A stretch of DNA of 64,000 bases from an uncultured Bryobacterales bacterium (lineage in GTDB: Bacteria > Acidobacteriota > Terriglobia > Bryobacterales > Bryobacteraceae). Of this stretch, positions 1 through 6,671 are shown piece after piece; the first letter of the stretch is position 1; each line of letters starts with the position of its first letter. The notes under the pieces are model-generated. The model did not search any database. It was not told where the DNA came from and was given only the letters and a program-made list of their open reading frames with translations. The position numbers and the translations under genes are program-made. The DNA is taken from positions 1 to 64,000 of the forward strand of contig CALGAR010000143.1 in assembly GCA_937959285.1 (NCBI GenBank), written 5' to 3'.

Positions 1-62
1 CCGCCGGCGCGGCTGTCGGCCGGGCGCAGCAGCGAGTAGGTGCCCGCGGCGCCGCAGCAGTC
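1..62 (-). CDS. Fragment of a glycolate/lactate oxidase Fe-S subunit (CCG domain), cut by window edge
   Basis: The minus strand from 62 to 1 encodes DCCGAAGTYSLLRPADSRAG, which matches the CCGxAGTYxLLxP signature of the second cysteine-rich domain in GlcF/LldE-type iron-sulfur subunits. The protein would continue beyond the left edge. The frame differs from that of the P450-like start immediately to its right, so the two pieces do not form one gene. No start codon is present. The assignment rests on about 20 residues only. Confidence 0.4.
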
Positions 63-183
63 CCGGGGGCGGGTCGAACGGGCATCCGCCGCGCTCCACC
101 ATGTCCGCCTCCAGCAGGGTGCGCATCACCAGGGGCGACTCGTTCGCCGTGGCGGTCTGGGCCTGGTTCCCGGAGCTCGTCAT
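63..183 (-). CDS. N-terminal fragment resembling an actinobacterial cytochrome P450
   Basis: A minus-strand ATG at 183 is preceded by AGGAAGG about 8 bases upstream. It opens a frame of about 40 residues that contains GGCPFDPPPGL, a motif commonly seen close to the start of actinobacterial P450s just before the helical domain. After this motif the sequence changes to an out-of-frame GlcF-like segment, so the gene is truncated here, apparently by a sequence join near 60-65. No heme-binding region is present. The short length makes the family call tentative. Confidence 0.3.
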
Positions 184-277
184 CACCACTTCCTTCCTGC
201 GGGCTTCCCGCGGCCTCCTGCGGGCGCCGCCGCGCGCCCGTCACCGCCAGCGGTCGCCCCGGAGACTACCCCACAAA

Positions 278-301
278 CATGCACATCGTGCATGAATGCA
301 C
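278..301. promoter_or_regulatory. Overlapping TGCA dyads in a divergent intergenic region
   Basis: CATGCAC at 278-284 and GTGCATG at 288-294 form a perfect 7-base inverted repeat. GTGCAT at 288-293 and ATGCAC at 296-301 form a second one that shares an arm. They lie between the minus-strand start at 183 and the plus-strand start at 508, where an operator for a divergent promoter would be expected. No cognate regulator is encoded in the window. Confidence 0.4.
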
Positions 302-473
302 AACATGCAACTTTGTCCGGATCCGGACGCCCCGCCCGGCGGCCGTCGAAGGCCTGGATTTTCCGGAAGACGGCCCTGGCCCGCCGGTCACGGCCGCGCC
401 CGCCGGGGAGGGTCACACCTTCGCACGTCACGGCCACGCACACCCCCTCCGCCCGGCACGCCCCTGATTTTTT

Positions 474-485
474 ATTTCTAGAAAT
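474..485. promoter_or_regulatory. AT-rich 12-base palindrome upstream of the ORF at 508
   Basis: ATTTCTAGAAAT is a perfect palindrome inside an AT-rich patch (about 468-505) that stands out from otherwise very GC-rich surroundings. It lies 22 bases upstream of the ATG at 508, a position suited to an operator or promoter element. No clear -35/-10 pair could be assigned. Confidence 0.3.
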
Positions 486-507
486 TACAAATGCTAAATT
501 TCAGGGC

Positions 508-1167
508 ATGTCGCGCGGAGACGGTGACCGGGCGCCGGTCGTCACGCCCTGCAAGCACTGCGGCGCGCCGATCGAGCAGCGCGGCGGGCGGGGCCGCCGC
601 CGCTCCTACTGCCCCGACCGCGGCTGCCAGGCCGCCGCCAAACGCGAACGCGAGATCCGCCGCGCCACCCCCGGCCTGGAGGGCGCGCTCGCCCGCGCCG
701 AGGACCTGTACGAGCGGATGGAGAAGGGCCTCGCCAACGCCATCGCGCCGCTCGCCGCCGCGCTCTTCGCGCTGTTGCTCTGGCTCTGGCATCTGCCGCG
801 ACCCTACCGCGCGACGTTCGAGAGCGATCTCCTGTACTGGACGATGCATCTCACGCTGCTTGCGAGCGCACTCTGCCTCTGGCACGTGCTCATCTGCCGC
901 GAGAGGAGAGAGCTGCAGCGGGCGGTGGTGGCAGGGATCGTGACGGTGGTTCAGATGGGACTGCTCGGTGCGGCCATCACGCTCGCACCGCGACTGCTCT
1001 ACGACCCGCACGTGCTCACGACGCAGTTGTGGGGCCTCACGCCGCTCGAGGATCAGCAGCTCGGCGGGCTCATCATGTGGGTGCCGGGCTGCGCGATCGT
1101 CATTCTCGCGGCGCTCGCCGCCGTCGGACGGACTCTGCTGAGTCCTGCCTCATCGGTGCAGCGCTGA
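508..1167 (+). CDS. Chimeric ORF: zinc-binding N-terminal fragment joined in frame to CtaG-type cytochrome c oxidase assembly C-terminus
   Basis: The frame starts at ATG 508 and is 219 residues long. Residues 1-78 carry CKHCG and SYCPDRGC (a probable zinc ribbon) followed by a charged helix, in an actinobacterial style. From about residue 80 it becomes a multi-pass membrane protein with LWLWHLPRPY and PLEDQQLGGLIMWVPG, hallmarks of the CtaG/caa3 family that supports copper insertion into haem-copper oxidases. Family members are usually near 280 residues, so only the C-terminal half is here. The switch lies near 742-766 in a repetitive GCCGCTCGCCGCCGCGCT tract. The stop TGA is one base before the ATG of the next gene. 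A real fusion is possible, but a sequence join is more likely. Confidence 0.55.
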   Translation: MSRGDGDRAPVVTPCKHCGAPIEQRGGRGRRRSYCPDRGCQAAAKREREIRRATPGLEGALARAEDLYERMEKGLANAIAPLAAALFALLLWLWHLPRPYRATFESDLLYWTMHLTLLASALCLWHVLICRERRELQRAVVAGIVTVVQMGLLGAAITLAPRLLYDPHVLTTQLWGLTPLEDQQLGGLIMWVPGCAIVILAALAAVGRTLLSPASSVQR

Positions 1168-1168
1168 G

Positions 1169-2509
1169 ATGCTCCGCACACTGCTTTATCTGTCGATCGC
1201 GGTCCTCGTGCTCGCCGTCGCCGTGTTCGCACTCGGGAGCTGCGCGGGGCGCGCGAGGCTTCCCGTCGAAGCGGGCATCGGACCGGATCCGGAGCTTCCG
1301 CCTCCGGATCCCTCGATGATCCCCGTCGTGAAGGTCGCGCCGGCGAAGGGTTGGCCGGAAGGCGCGAAACCGCAGTCCGCACCAGGGTTCGAAGTGAATG
1401 CCTTCGCGCTCGACCTCGCGCATCCGCGCTGGCTGCACGTCCTGCCGAACGGCGATGTCCTCGTCGCCGAAACGGCTGCTCCACCGCAGCCGGAGCTCGG
1501 CGGCGGCATTCGCGGCTGGGCGATGAAGAAGATGATGGAGCGCGCGGGAAGCGCGGTGCCGAGCGCGGACCGCATCACGCTGCTGCGCGACGCCGACGGT
1601 GACGGCGTCGCCGAGTATCGCTCGCTGTTCCTGAAAGGGCTGCACTCGCCGTTCGGCATGGCGCTCGTCGGCGAGACACTCTACGTCGCGAACACCGATG
1701 CGCTGCTGCGTTTCCCGTATCGCACGGGTGAGACACAGATCAGCACACCCGGCGAGGTCGTGACGGATCTGCCGGCAGGTCCCATCAACTATCACTGGAC
1801 GAAGACGGTGATCGCGAGCCGCGACGGTTCGCTCCTCTACGTGACCGTCGGATCGAACAGCAATGCCGGCGAGCGCGGCATGACGGCGGAGTACCGTCGC
1901 GCGGCGATACTCGAGGTGGATCCGCAGAGCGGCCGCTCGCGCGTGTATGCGTCGGGTCTGCGCAATCCGATCGGTCTCGCCTGGCATCCGGAGACGGGTG
2001 AGCTCTGGACCACCGTGAACGAGCGCGACGAGATCGGCAGCGATCTCGTGCCCGACTATCTGACCTCGGTGCGCGACGGCGGCTTCTACGGCTGGCCGTA
2101 CGCCTACATTGGCCCGAACGAGGAACCGCGGGTGAAGCAGGAACGTCCGGATCTGGTCAAGAAAACGATTGTTCCCGATGTTCTGCTGCAATCGCACGTT
2201 GCGGTGCTTGATGCGCGGTTCTACACCGGGACGCAGTTTCCGCCCGAATACCGCAATGGGGCGTTCCTTGCGCTGCACGGTTCCTCGAACCGGTCAAAGC
2301 GCGTCGGTTATTCTGTCGTGTTCATTCCGTTCAAGAATGGCAAGCCCAGCGGGCCGGTGCAGGACTTCCTGACCGGTTGGATGCTATCGCCGGAAAAGCG
2401 TGAAGTGTGGGGCCGGCCGGTCGGCTTGCTGCAACTCCAGGACGGAAGTCTTCTGGTGTCGGAAGACGGCGGGAACAAAATCTGGCGGGTTAGCTACAAG
2501 AAGAAATAA
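1169..2509 (+). CDS. Sorbosone dehydrogenase-like PQQ-type soluble sugar dehydrogenase, membrane-anchored
   Basis: The 446-residue protein begins with a hydrophobic segment ending in LGSC (a possible lipobox, so perhaps a lipoprotein), then a proline-rich linker and a six-bladed propeller of the L-sorbosone/glucose dehydrogenase family. Visible motifs are LPNGDVLVAET, DADGDGVAEY, GLRNPIGLAWHP, DGGFYGWPYAYIG and SEDGGNKIWRV. Such enzymes oxidise aldoses in the periplasm using PQQ and pass electrons to the respiratory chain. It follows the CtaG fragment by one base, a plausible respiratory context. Hand-counted GC falls from 67-70% (lines 1501 and 1981) to 50-53% (lines 2161 and 2281), so the 5' two-thirds and the 3' third may come from different genomes. 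Confidence 0.8.
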   Translation: MLRTLLYLSIAVLVLAVAVFALGSCAGRARLPVEAGIGPDPELPPPDPSMIPVVKVAPAKGWPEGAKPQSAPGFEVNAFALDLAHPRWLHVLPNGDVLVAETAAPPQPELGGGIRGWAMKKMMERAGSAVPSADRITLLRDADGDGVAEYRSLFLKGLHSPFGMALVGETLYVANTDALLRFPYRTGETQISTPGEVVTDLPAGPINYHWTKTVIASRDGSLLYVTVGSNSNAGERGMTAEYRRAAILEVDPQSGRSRVYASGLRNPIGLAWHPETGELWTTVNERDEIGSDLVPDYLTSVRDGGFYGWPYAYIGPNEEPRVKQERPDLVKKTIVPDVLLQSHVAVLDARFYTGTQFPPEYRNGAFLALHGSSNRSKRVGYSVVFIPFKNGKPSGPVQDFLTGWMLSPEKREVWGRPVGLLQLQDGSLLVSEDGGNKIWRVSYKKK

Positions 2510-2523
2510 CTCAGTGGCCGACA

Positions 2524-2548
2524 GGGCCGCTTCTGGGAGGAGCGGCCC
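2524..2548. terminator. Hairpin between convergent genes
   Basis: GGGCCGCT at 2524-2531 pairs perfectly with AGCGGCCC at 2541-2548 across a 9-base loop. It sits in the 47-base gap between the sorbosone dehydrogenase stop (2509) and the convergent gene ending at 2557, so it could serve both strands. The downstream T run is poor, so termination may be inefficient. Confidence 0.5.
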
Positions 2549-2556
2549 GCGGGCCG

Positions 2557-3009
2557 TCACTCTTTGGGAAGTTTCGGATTGCAAACGGGCCAGGGGGCGA
2601 AACCGACCGTCAGATCCTGCCGCTGCACCCACAGCAGGGCTGACCGCCCGGGTCCAAAATCGACCTTCTCGATAATGCCCGCATTGCAGGAGCGGACCTT
2701 GCTCACTTTCAGGGAGGAAAGGTCGGCCGCGTCGCTTTTCGGGCCCCAATCCTCCATGAAGCGATCAAAGTTGTAGTCGCGGCACGGCTTTTCGTCTGTG
2801 CAGCCCCACAATGCATGAGCGCCCTTGTAGTCTCCGGCTTTCAGTCGGTCGAAGAATAGAGCAAGCTGTTTCTCTTCCTTGTAGTCTTTGAACTTCCAGT
2901 AAAGAAGACCGCTCACAGTGAAAACGGCGACCACAGAAATCACAATAATCTTGATGATTCTGAGTCGCCGGGCTTCAGCAACACCGTACGTTTCGAAATA
3001 GCCGGACAC
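2557..3009 (-). CDS. Small single-pass membrane protein of unknown function
   Basis: This is a 150-residue protein with a GTG start at 3009. A short cytoplasmic N-terminus rich in Arg/Lys (about 20 residues) is followed by one hydrophobic helix (IIVISVVAVFTVSGLLYW) and a roughly 110-residue soluble domain. That domain has a conserved-looking pair of Cys residues in WGCTDEKPCRDYNF and a third in RSCNAG. The domain pattern (two helices, then a strand-rich region with RFMEDWGP) resembles NTF2-like/DUF4878 exported domains, but this is only an impression. It lies just downstream of ompH on the same strand (11-base gap), so the two probably share a transcript. Confidence 0.6.
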   Translation of the reverse strand: MSGYFETYGVAEARRLRIIKIIVISVVAVFTVSGLLYWKFKDYKEEKQLALFFDRLKAGDYKGAHALWGCTDEKPCRDYNFDRFMEDWGPKSDAADLSSLKVSKVRSCNAGIIEKVDFGPGRSALLWVQRQDLTVGFAPWPVCNPKLPKE

Positions 3010-3020
3010 AGCGGTATCCC

Positions 3021-3542
3021 TCAGTTCGCTGGGTAGGCTTTATCGTACTCGGCAATCGCGTCTTTGGTGATGTCCAGAATCGGCTTTACATAAATCGCGT
3101 TTCCTGCTTCCAGCACGACATCCAATCCCTTCGCCTCGGCCACCTTGGTGACGATCTGGCGCATCCGCTCTCCGCTCCGGGCGAGAATCTCGTTTCGCTC
3201 CTGGTCGACTTCGGATTGGAGGTCTTCGCTAAGGCGCTGCAGTTCGCGCTGCTTGCGCTGGCCCTGTGCCGCCAGTTCCTGCTGTGCTTCCAGGGTCAGA
3301 TTCGGCGTTTGGAGCTTCTGCTGAATTGCCTGAATCTCGTTTTGCAGCTTAACCATTTCCTCCTGACGCGGCTTATACCGTGCTTCCAGGTCGGCAACAG
3401 CCTTCTTGATTTCGGCGGTATCGACGATGGCGCGCTGGATATCGATGACGCCTACTTTTGTCTGCGCAGACGCTGCCATCGCAAACACTGACAATGCACC
3501 CGCAACCAGTGATAGACGGCGGCAGCCAATTCGAAAACTCAT
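3021..3542 (-). CDS. OmpH/Skp-family periplasmic chaperone
   Basis: The 173-residue protein has a Sec signal peptide ending at AMAASAQ, then KVGVIDIQRAI, the usual first strand of OmpH/Skp proteins. A long coiled coil (about residues 45-125, rich in Glu, Gln and Arg) follows, and the last strand is the IYVKPILDITKDAI C-terminus typical of the family. Skp trimers hold unfolded outer-membrane proteins in the periplasm, which fits the several beta-barrel proteins in the window. Length and architecture are normal. It is not next to bamA or lpx genes as in Proteobacteria. Confidence 0.88.
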   Translation of the reverse strand: MSFRIGCRRLSLVAGALSVFAMAASAQTKVGVIDIQRAIVDTAEIKKAVADLEARYKPRQEEMVKLQNEIQAIQQKLQTPNLTLEAQQELAAQGQRKQRELQRLSEDLQSEVDQERNEILARSGERMRQIVTKVAEAKGLDVVLEAGNAIYVKPILDITKDAIAEYDKAYPAN

Positions 3543-3617
3543 TCCCTTTCACCTCTCGAAGTAATTGCCTTTCCTGGCCGTGCCAACGGGGAAGCGCCGC
3601 TCCGGCCGAAAAGCAAG

Positions 3618-3908
3618 TTACTTGCCCAAAATTGCGAGGACTTCGTCCTCTCGAAGAATCAGGTACTCCTGCCCGTCAAGCTTTACGTCGGACCCGGAGT
3701 ACTTCCCAAACAGAATGCGGTCACCTGCCTTGACTTCCAGGGGCGCCCGCTTGCCGCTATCGAGCAACTTGCCGTTTCCGACCGCAATGACCTCCCCCTG
3801 CTGCGGCTTTTCCTTCGCTGTATCAGGGATGATGATGCCACCGCTGACGGTTTCAGTTTCCTCAATGCGGCGAACCAGAATGCGGTCATGAAGCGGACGA
3901 AGATTCAT
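3618..3908 (-). CDS. groES: GroES, 10-kDa co-chaperonin
   Basis: The 96-residue protein starts at ATG 3908, preceded by AAGGAGAA at optimal spacing. An upstream in-frame ATG at 3962 would add 18 residues with no homology to the family. The sequence shows LRPLHDRILVRR at the N-terminus, SGGIIIPD in the mobile loop and LILREDEVLAIL at the C-terminus, all characteristic of GroES. It caps GroEL during protein folding. No groEL follows: the downstream neighbour is ompH. A separate groEL elsewhere is expected. A sigma70-type promoter lies about 75 bases upstream and there is no CIRCE element. Confidence 0.95.
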   Translation of the reverse strand: MNLRPLHDRILVRRIEETETVSGGIIIPDTAKEKPQQGEVIAVGNGKLLDSGKRAPLEVKAGDRILFGKYSGSDVKLDGQEYLILREDEVLAILGK

Positions 3909-3988
3909 CGCCGTTCTCCTTCTTTCTGTGACAGGATCGGTAAGGAAGACGGGCAGGGACACGCGAACCCGGTTTGTCCGTCGTGGTC

Positions 3989-4018
3989 ATTATTGCCCTG
4001 TTTGCTTTGGTTTGTCAA
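3989..4018 (-). promoter_or_regulatory. Sigma70 promoter for groES
   Basis: On the minus strand TTGACA (4018-4013) is followed after 18 bases by AATAAT (3994-3989). This gives a start site near 3982 and a leader of about 74 bases to the groES ATG. The -35 is a perfect consensus and the -10 has one mismatch. No CIRCE inverted repeat is present, so expression looks constitutive or otherwise regulated. Confidence 0.7.
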
Positions 4019-4032
4019 ACTAAGGCCGGCTT

Positions 4033-5619
4033 TCACTGGCCATCCAGCATCTCCGTCAGGACTCTGCCGACGGCCCCGGCCGGCGGCTCCACGTCCAGCA
4101 TCGTCGCCAGTGTCGGCGCGATATCATTCACCGCAACCTTCTGGTGATACCGGCCAGGCTTGACGCCCGGACCCATGAACACAACCGGGACATGGGAGTC
4201 GTAGTTGAACGGCGTACCGTGGGACGTTCCACTTCCCTGGAACAGCCAGTACGGGGCTGCGACGATGAAAAGATCGGAGGCCCGCTCGTAGTGGAAGCCA
4301 TTCCGCACTTTGCGGCTCACGAAGTCGTCCGCTACATTGCCCTCTTTCAACTGTTCTCGCGTATATACTCGGGAAATATACGACAAGCTTCGCATCGCCT
4401 CGGCCGCCGTCTTCTGAACCTCCGCCAAGTCCAGACCCTTTTGACGGATCGCCTCATGGTCCAGGTAGGGAGCCGGTCCGGACTTGCCAATCAACCACTT
4501 AGCTTCTCCGTACCGGGCGTTGAGCGCAGACTCCACAACCGTCAAAACTTCCTGTTCCTTGATTCGCCCCCCCGGCATGTGGCGCTTCGCCATCGCCTCC
4601 GGGAGCGGGGCAACACCGTGATCGGCGGTCAACACCACCAAGACGTTTGCCATGCCTACCCGGTTATCCAAATAATCGAAGAGCTTACCGATCGTGCGGT
4701 CGGTACGGATCGCCATGTCGCGAACTTCCGGGGCATCGGGGCCGACGTCATGTCCGACGGCGTCATTCGAGGAAAAACTGATGGTCAGGACATCGGTGCC
4801 GCCATTCAATCCAAGCTTCTCCGCCGCGATCGCTTTTTCGGCGAATTCCACCAAAAGCTCGTTCCCGAAGGGGCTCTTGACGACGGCGTCGTAATACTTC
4901 TTATCAATTTGGGTAGGGAGCTTGCCGAACAGCTTAGCCGGCCAGAAGTCTTTCGTCTTCGAGAGCGGGCTCCAGTCGGCGCCCAGGTACTTATCGGCGA
5001 CGCGGGACCGGTTGAACTCCATGACCCAGCCTGGAAGGTCATTGAAGTAATACGTGCTGCTGACAAAATTGCCCGTGGCGCTGTCGAACCAGTAGGCGGC
5101 GTCCGCGTGCCGTCCGACGGTCAGAATTGCGCTGCGGTCCTTGATGGAGATCCCAATCGACTTGTTTGGCCGCCCGGCCATCTTCAGCTCGTCCGCCACT
5201 GTGCTTACGAGGAGCCGATGCGGAGACGCTCCCATCCGGCCCGGCGCTCCAAGGGTCTTCACGGAAGGGTCGGATACACTCGTCACCTGCTGCTTTGTTC
5301 GGCGGTCATACCATTCGTTGCCGACGATTCCGCTAACGGACGGTGTCGCACCTGTAAGGATTGTCGAATGGCCGATGGCGGTGACGGTCGGGAAGTGTTC
5401 GAAATACGCGTTGGTGAAGACGGCCCCTGACTTCTTGAGCCGTGCGAGGCCGCCAGTGTATTCGGCGGCGAAACGGTTCAGGTAATCGTAGCGGAACTGA
5501 TCAATCACCAGCACCAGCAGAAGCTTCGGCTTGCTTTTCGTCTTTTCCGTTCCCTGCGGAGCCGCAGAGAGCAGCGTAGCGCACAGAAGGCCTAGAAGGA
5601 TGGAGCGTCTTCTCATCAT
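4033..5619 (-). CDS. Exported alkaline phosphatase of the PafA type
   Basis: The protein has 528 residues and a signal peptide ending near LLSAAPQG. The alkaline-phosphatase-superfamily core is clear: metal ligand in VLVIDQFRYDYL (Asp40), nucleophile region HFPTVTAIGHSTILTG (probably Thr80), Asn101 in VGNEWYD, a KxR pair (Lys160, Arg162) in SIKDRSAIL, and later metal motifs TADHGVAPLPE and GTSHGTPFNYD. Thr, Asn and the KxR pair in this order are the active-site set of PafA-type phosphomonoesterases, so hydrolysis of phosphate monoesters in the periplasm is inferred rather than phosphodiesterase activity. It starts 4 bases after the DUF4920 gene, so the two are co-transcribed. Confidence 0.85.
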   Translation of the reverse strand: MMRRRSILLGLLCATLLSAAPQGTEKTKSKPKLLLVLVIDQFRYDYLNRFAAEYTGGLARLKKSGAVFTNAYFEHFPTVTAIGHSTILTGATPSVSGIVGNEWYDRRTKQQVTSVSDPSVKTLGAPGRMGASPHRLLVSTVADELKMAGRPNKSIGISIKDRSAILTVGRHADAAYWFDSATGNFVSSTYYFNDLPGWVMEFNRSRVADKYLGADWSPLSKTKDFWPAKLFGKLPTQIDKKYYDAVVKSPFGNELLVEFAEKAIAAEKLGLNGGTDVLTISFSSNDAVGHDVGPDAPEVRDMAIRTDRTIGKLFDYLDNRVGMANVLVVLTADHGVAPLPEAMAKRHMPGGRIKEQEVLTVVESALNARYGEAKWLIGKSGPAPYLDHEAIRQKGLDLAEVQKTAAEAMRSLSYISRVYTREQLKEGNVADDFVSRKVRNGFHYERASDLFIVAAPYWLFQGSGTSHGTPFNYDSHVPVVFMGPGVKPGRYHQKVAVNDIAPTLATMLDVEPPAGAVGRVLTEMLDGQ

Positions 5620-5623
5620 GCGA

Positions 5624-6103
5624 TCAAACCCTTGGTATCTCTAAATCATACCGCCCGAGCAAAATAGCGCCGGTGCCCTCAATCTGATAAATGGTAATGC
5701 CTTTCTTGACGGTGCTCGGATCGAAGCTGCGACCCATCTCTTCCGCCTCGTGCTTCGCTCGCGCGGCGGCCTGCTCGCGGGTCAGTTCTAGTTTCGATAG
5801 CTTCCCTTCGGCGATCGCCATCTTGCCAATGGAATCCTTCGGGAAGACGATTTCGCCATCGACTACCTTGACACGGACGGCCTTCTCGCTATCCGGATCC
5901 ACGAGATTCATCCAGCAACCCATCCTTTGGCAAACTTCCGTGACCCTGCCTTTCACCTGGACTGTTTTGCCCACGAAGGCATCGGGACGGTCCATCAGTT
6001 TCGCCACGGTCATGGGAGATTTGAGCGCCAAAGGTTTGCCAAGAGGCAGGTCCGCAGCTCCGCACAAGAGGACGAATGCCAAGAGCGCGGTCAAGTTTTT
6101 CAT
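5624..6103 (-). CDS. DUF4920-family exported protein
   Basis: This 159-residue protein has a signal peptide (residues 1-16) and an OB-fold-like DUF4920 domain. It carries the family's hallmark VCQRMGCWMNL, whose two Cys residues could bind metal or form a disulfide, and KVVDGEIVFPKDSIGK. DUF4920 proteins are exported and of unknown function, often near redox or metal genes. It is the first gene of a two-gene operon with the PafA-like phosphatase. A role in preparing or protecting a periplasmic metal site is a guess. Confidence 0.8.
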   Translation of the reverse strand: MKNLTALLAFVLLCGAADLPLGKPLALKSPMTVAKLMDRPDAFVGKTVQVKGRVTEVCQRMGCWMNLVDPDSEKAVRVKVVDGEIVFPKDSIGKMAIAEGKLSKLELTREQAAARAKHEAEEMGRSFDPSTVKKGITIYQIEGTGAILLGRYDLEIPRV

Positions 6104-6170
6104 AAGGTCCGATTATCGCACTGGATAGCTCGGTCGTGTGAAGGCAGAGTGAACGCTGCCTGGAGATCTA

Positions 6171-6653
6171 TCAGAGAAATGCCCGAATGAGGCGGCGCTG
6201 GACCTCCTTCAGATTGTTGTGCGCCGCATCCAGTTCGGAGATCTTATCACGCAGATTGCGCACAAGAGTCGTACGCTCAATGGCGCTCTGAATGACCAGG
6301 AGGAGTTGAGCGTTGTCCCAGGGCTTTTCCAGGTACTGGTACAGTCCGATATCGTTAATCGCCTGAATCGCGCTTTGCTTGTCCGCGTGTCCCGTCAGAA
6401 GGACGCGAGCGGCTTCCGGCTGATACTCTTTGGCTTTTGCCAGCAGTTGAATGCCGTTCATCTTCGGCATGAGGTAGTCTGTGACCACTACCTCGACTGG
6501 ATTCGACTCCAGATACTTCGCCGCTTCCAGTGGATTCGTAAAACCCTGAATATGGTATTCCGTCTCCAGACGGAGAAAAGCCCGGATACTGGTGATTACC
6601 ATCTCTTCGTCGTCCACCACCATTACCGTGGGCTGAAAATTCGCGTCTGCCAA
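6171..6653 (-). CDS. Response regulator, receiver domain with helical C-terminal tail
   Basis: The 160-residue protein carries a complete receiver domain: acidic pair in VMVVDDEEMV, phospho-acceptor Asp59 in VVVTDYLMPKMNG, a Thr in LLTGHADK and Lys110 in QYLEKPW. The KPW ending resembles the RpfG/HupR class. After residue 120 there is only one long helix (to IRAFL), with no DNA-binding or HD-GYP domain, so it probably acts by protein interaction. It is the last gene of the operon with the histidine kinase 18 bases upstream, its likely phosphodonor. Confidence 0.88.
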   Translation of the reverse strand: MADANFQPTVMVVDDEEMVITSIRAFLRLETEYHIQGFTNPLEAAKYLESNPVEVVVTDYLMPKMNGIQLLAKAKEYQPEAARVLLTGHADKQSAIQAINDIGLYQYLEKPWDNAQLLLVIQSAIERTTLVRNLRDKISELDAAHNNLKEVQRRLIRAFL

Positions 6654-6671
6654 ACTTCCTCCGATCTCTGT

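Noticed and set aside
40..507. N-terminal extension of the ORF that ends at 1167
   Set aside because: The composition is Arg/Pro/Ala-rich without domain signal, it runs antisense to a better minus-strand start, and the plausible protein begins at ATG 508.
1100..2278. Long minus-strand open frame opposite the sorbosone dehydrogenase
   Set aside because: It is Arg/His-rich antisense reading with no recognisable domain. The plus-strand frame has clear propeller motifs.
3909..4032. CIRCE/HrcA operator upstream of groES
   Set aside because: No TTAGCACTC-N9-GAGTGCTAA repeat is present, even allowing mismatches.
4144..5430. Long plus-strand open frame opposite the PafA-like phosphatase
   Set aside because: Antisense shadow with Arg/Val-rich composition and no motifs.
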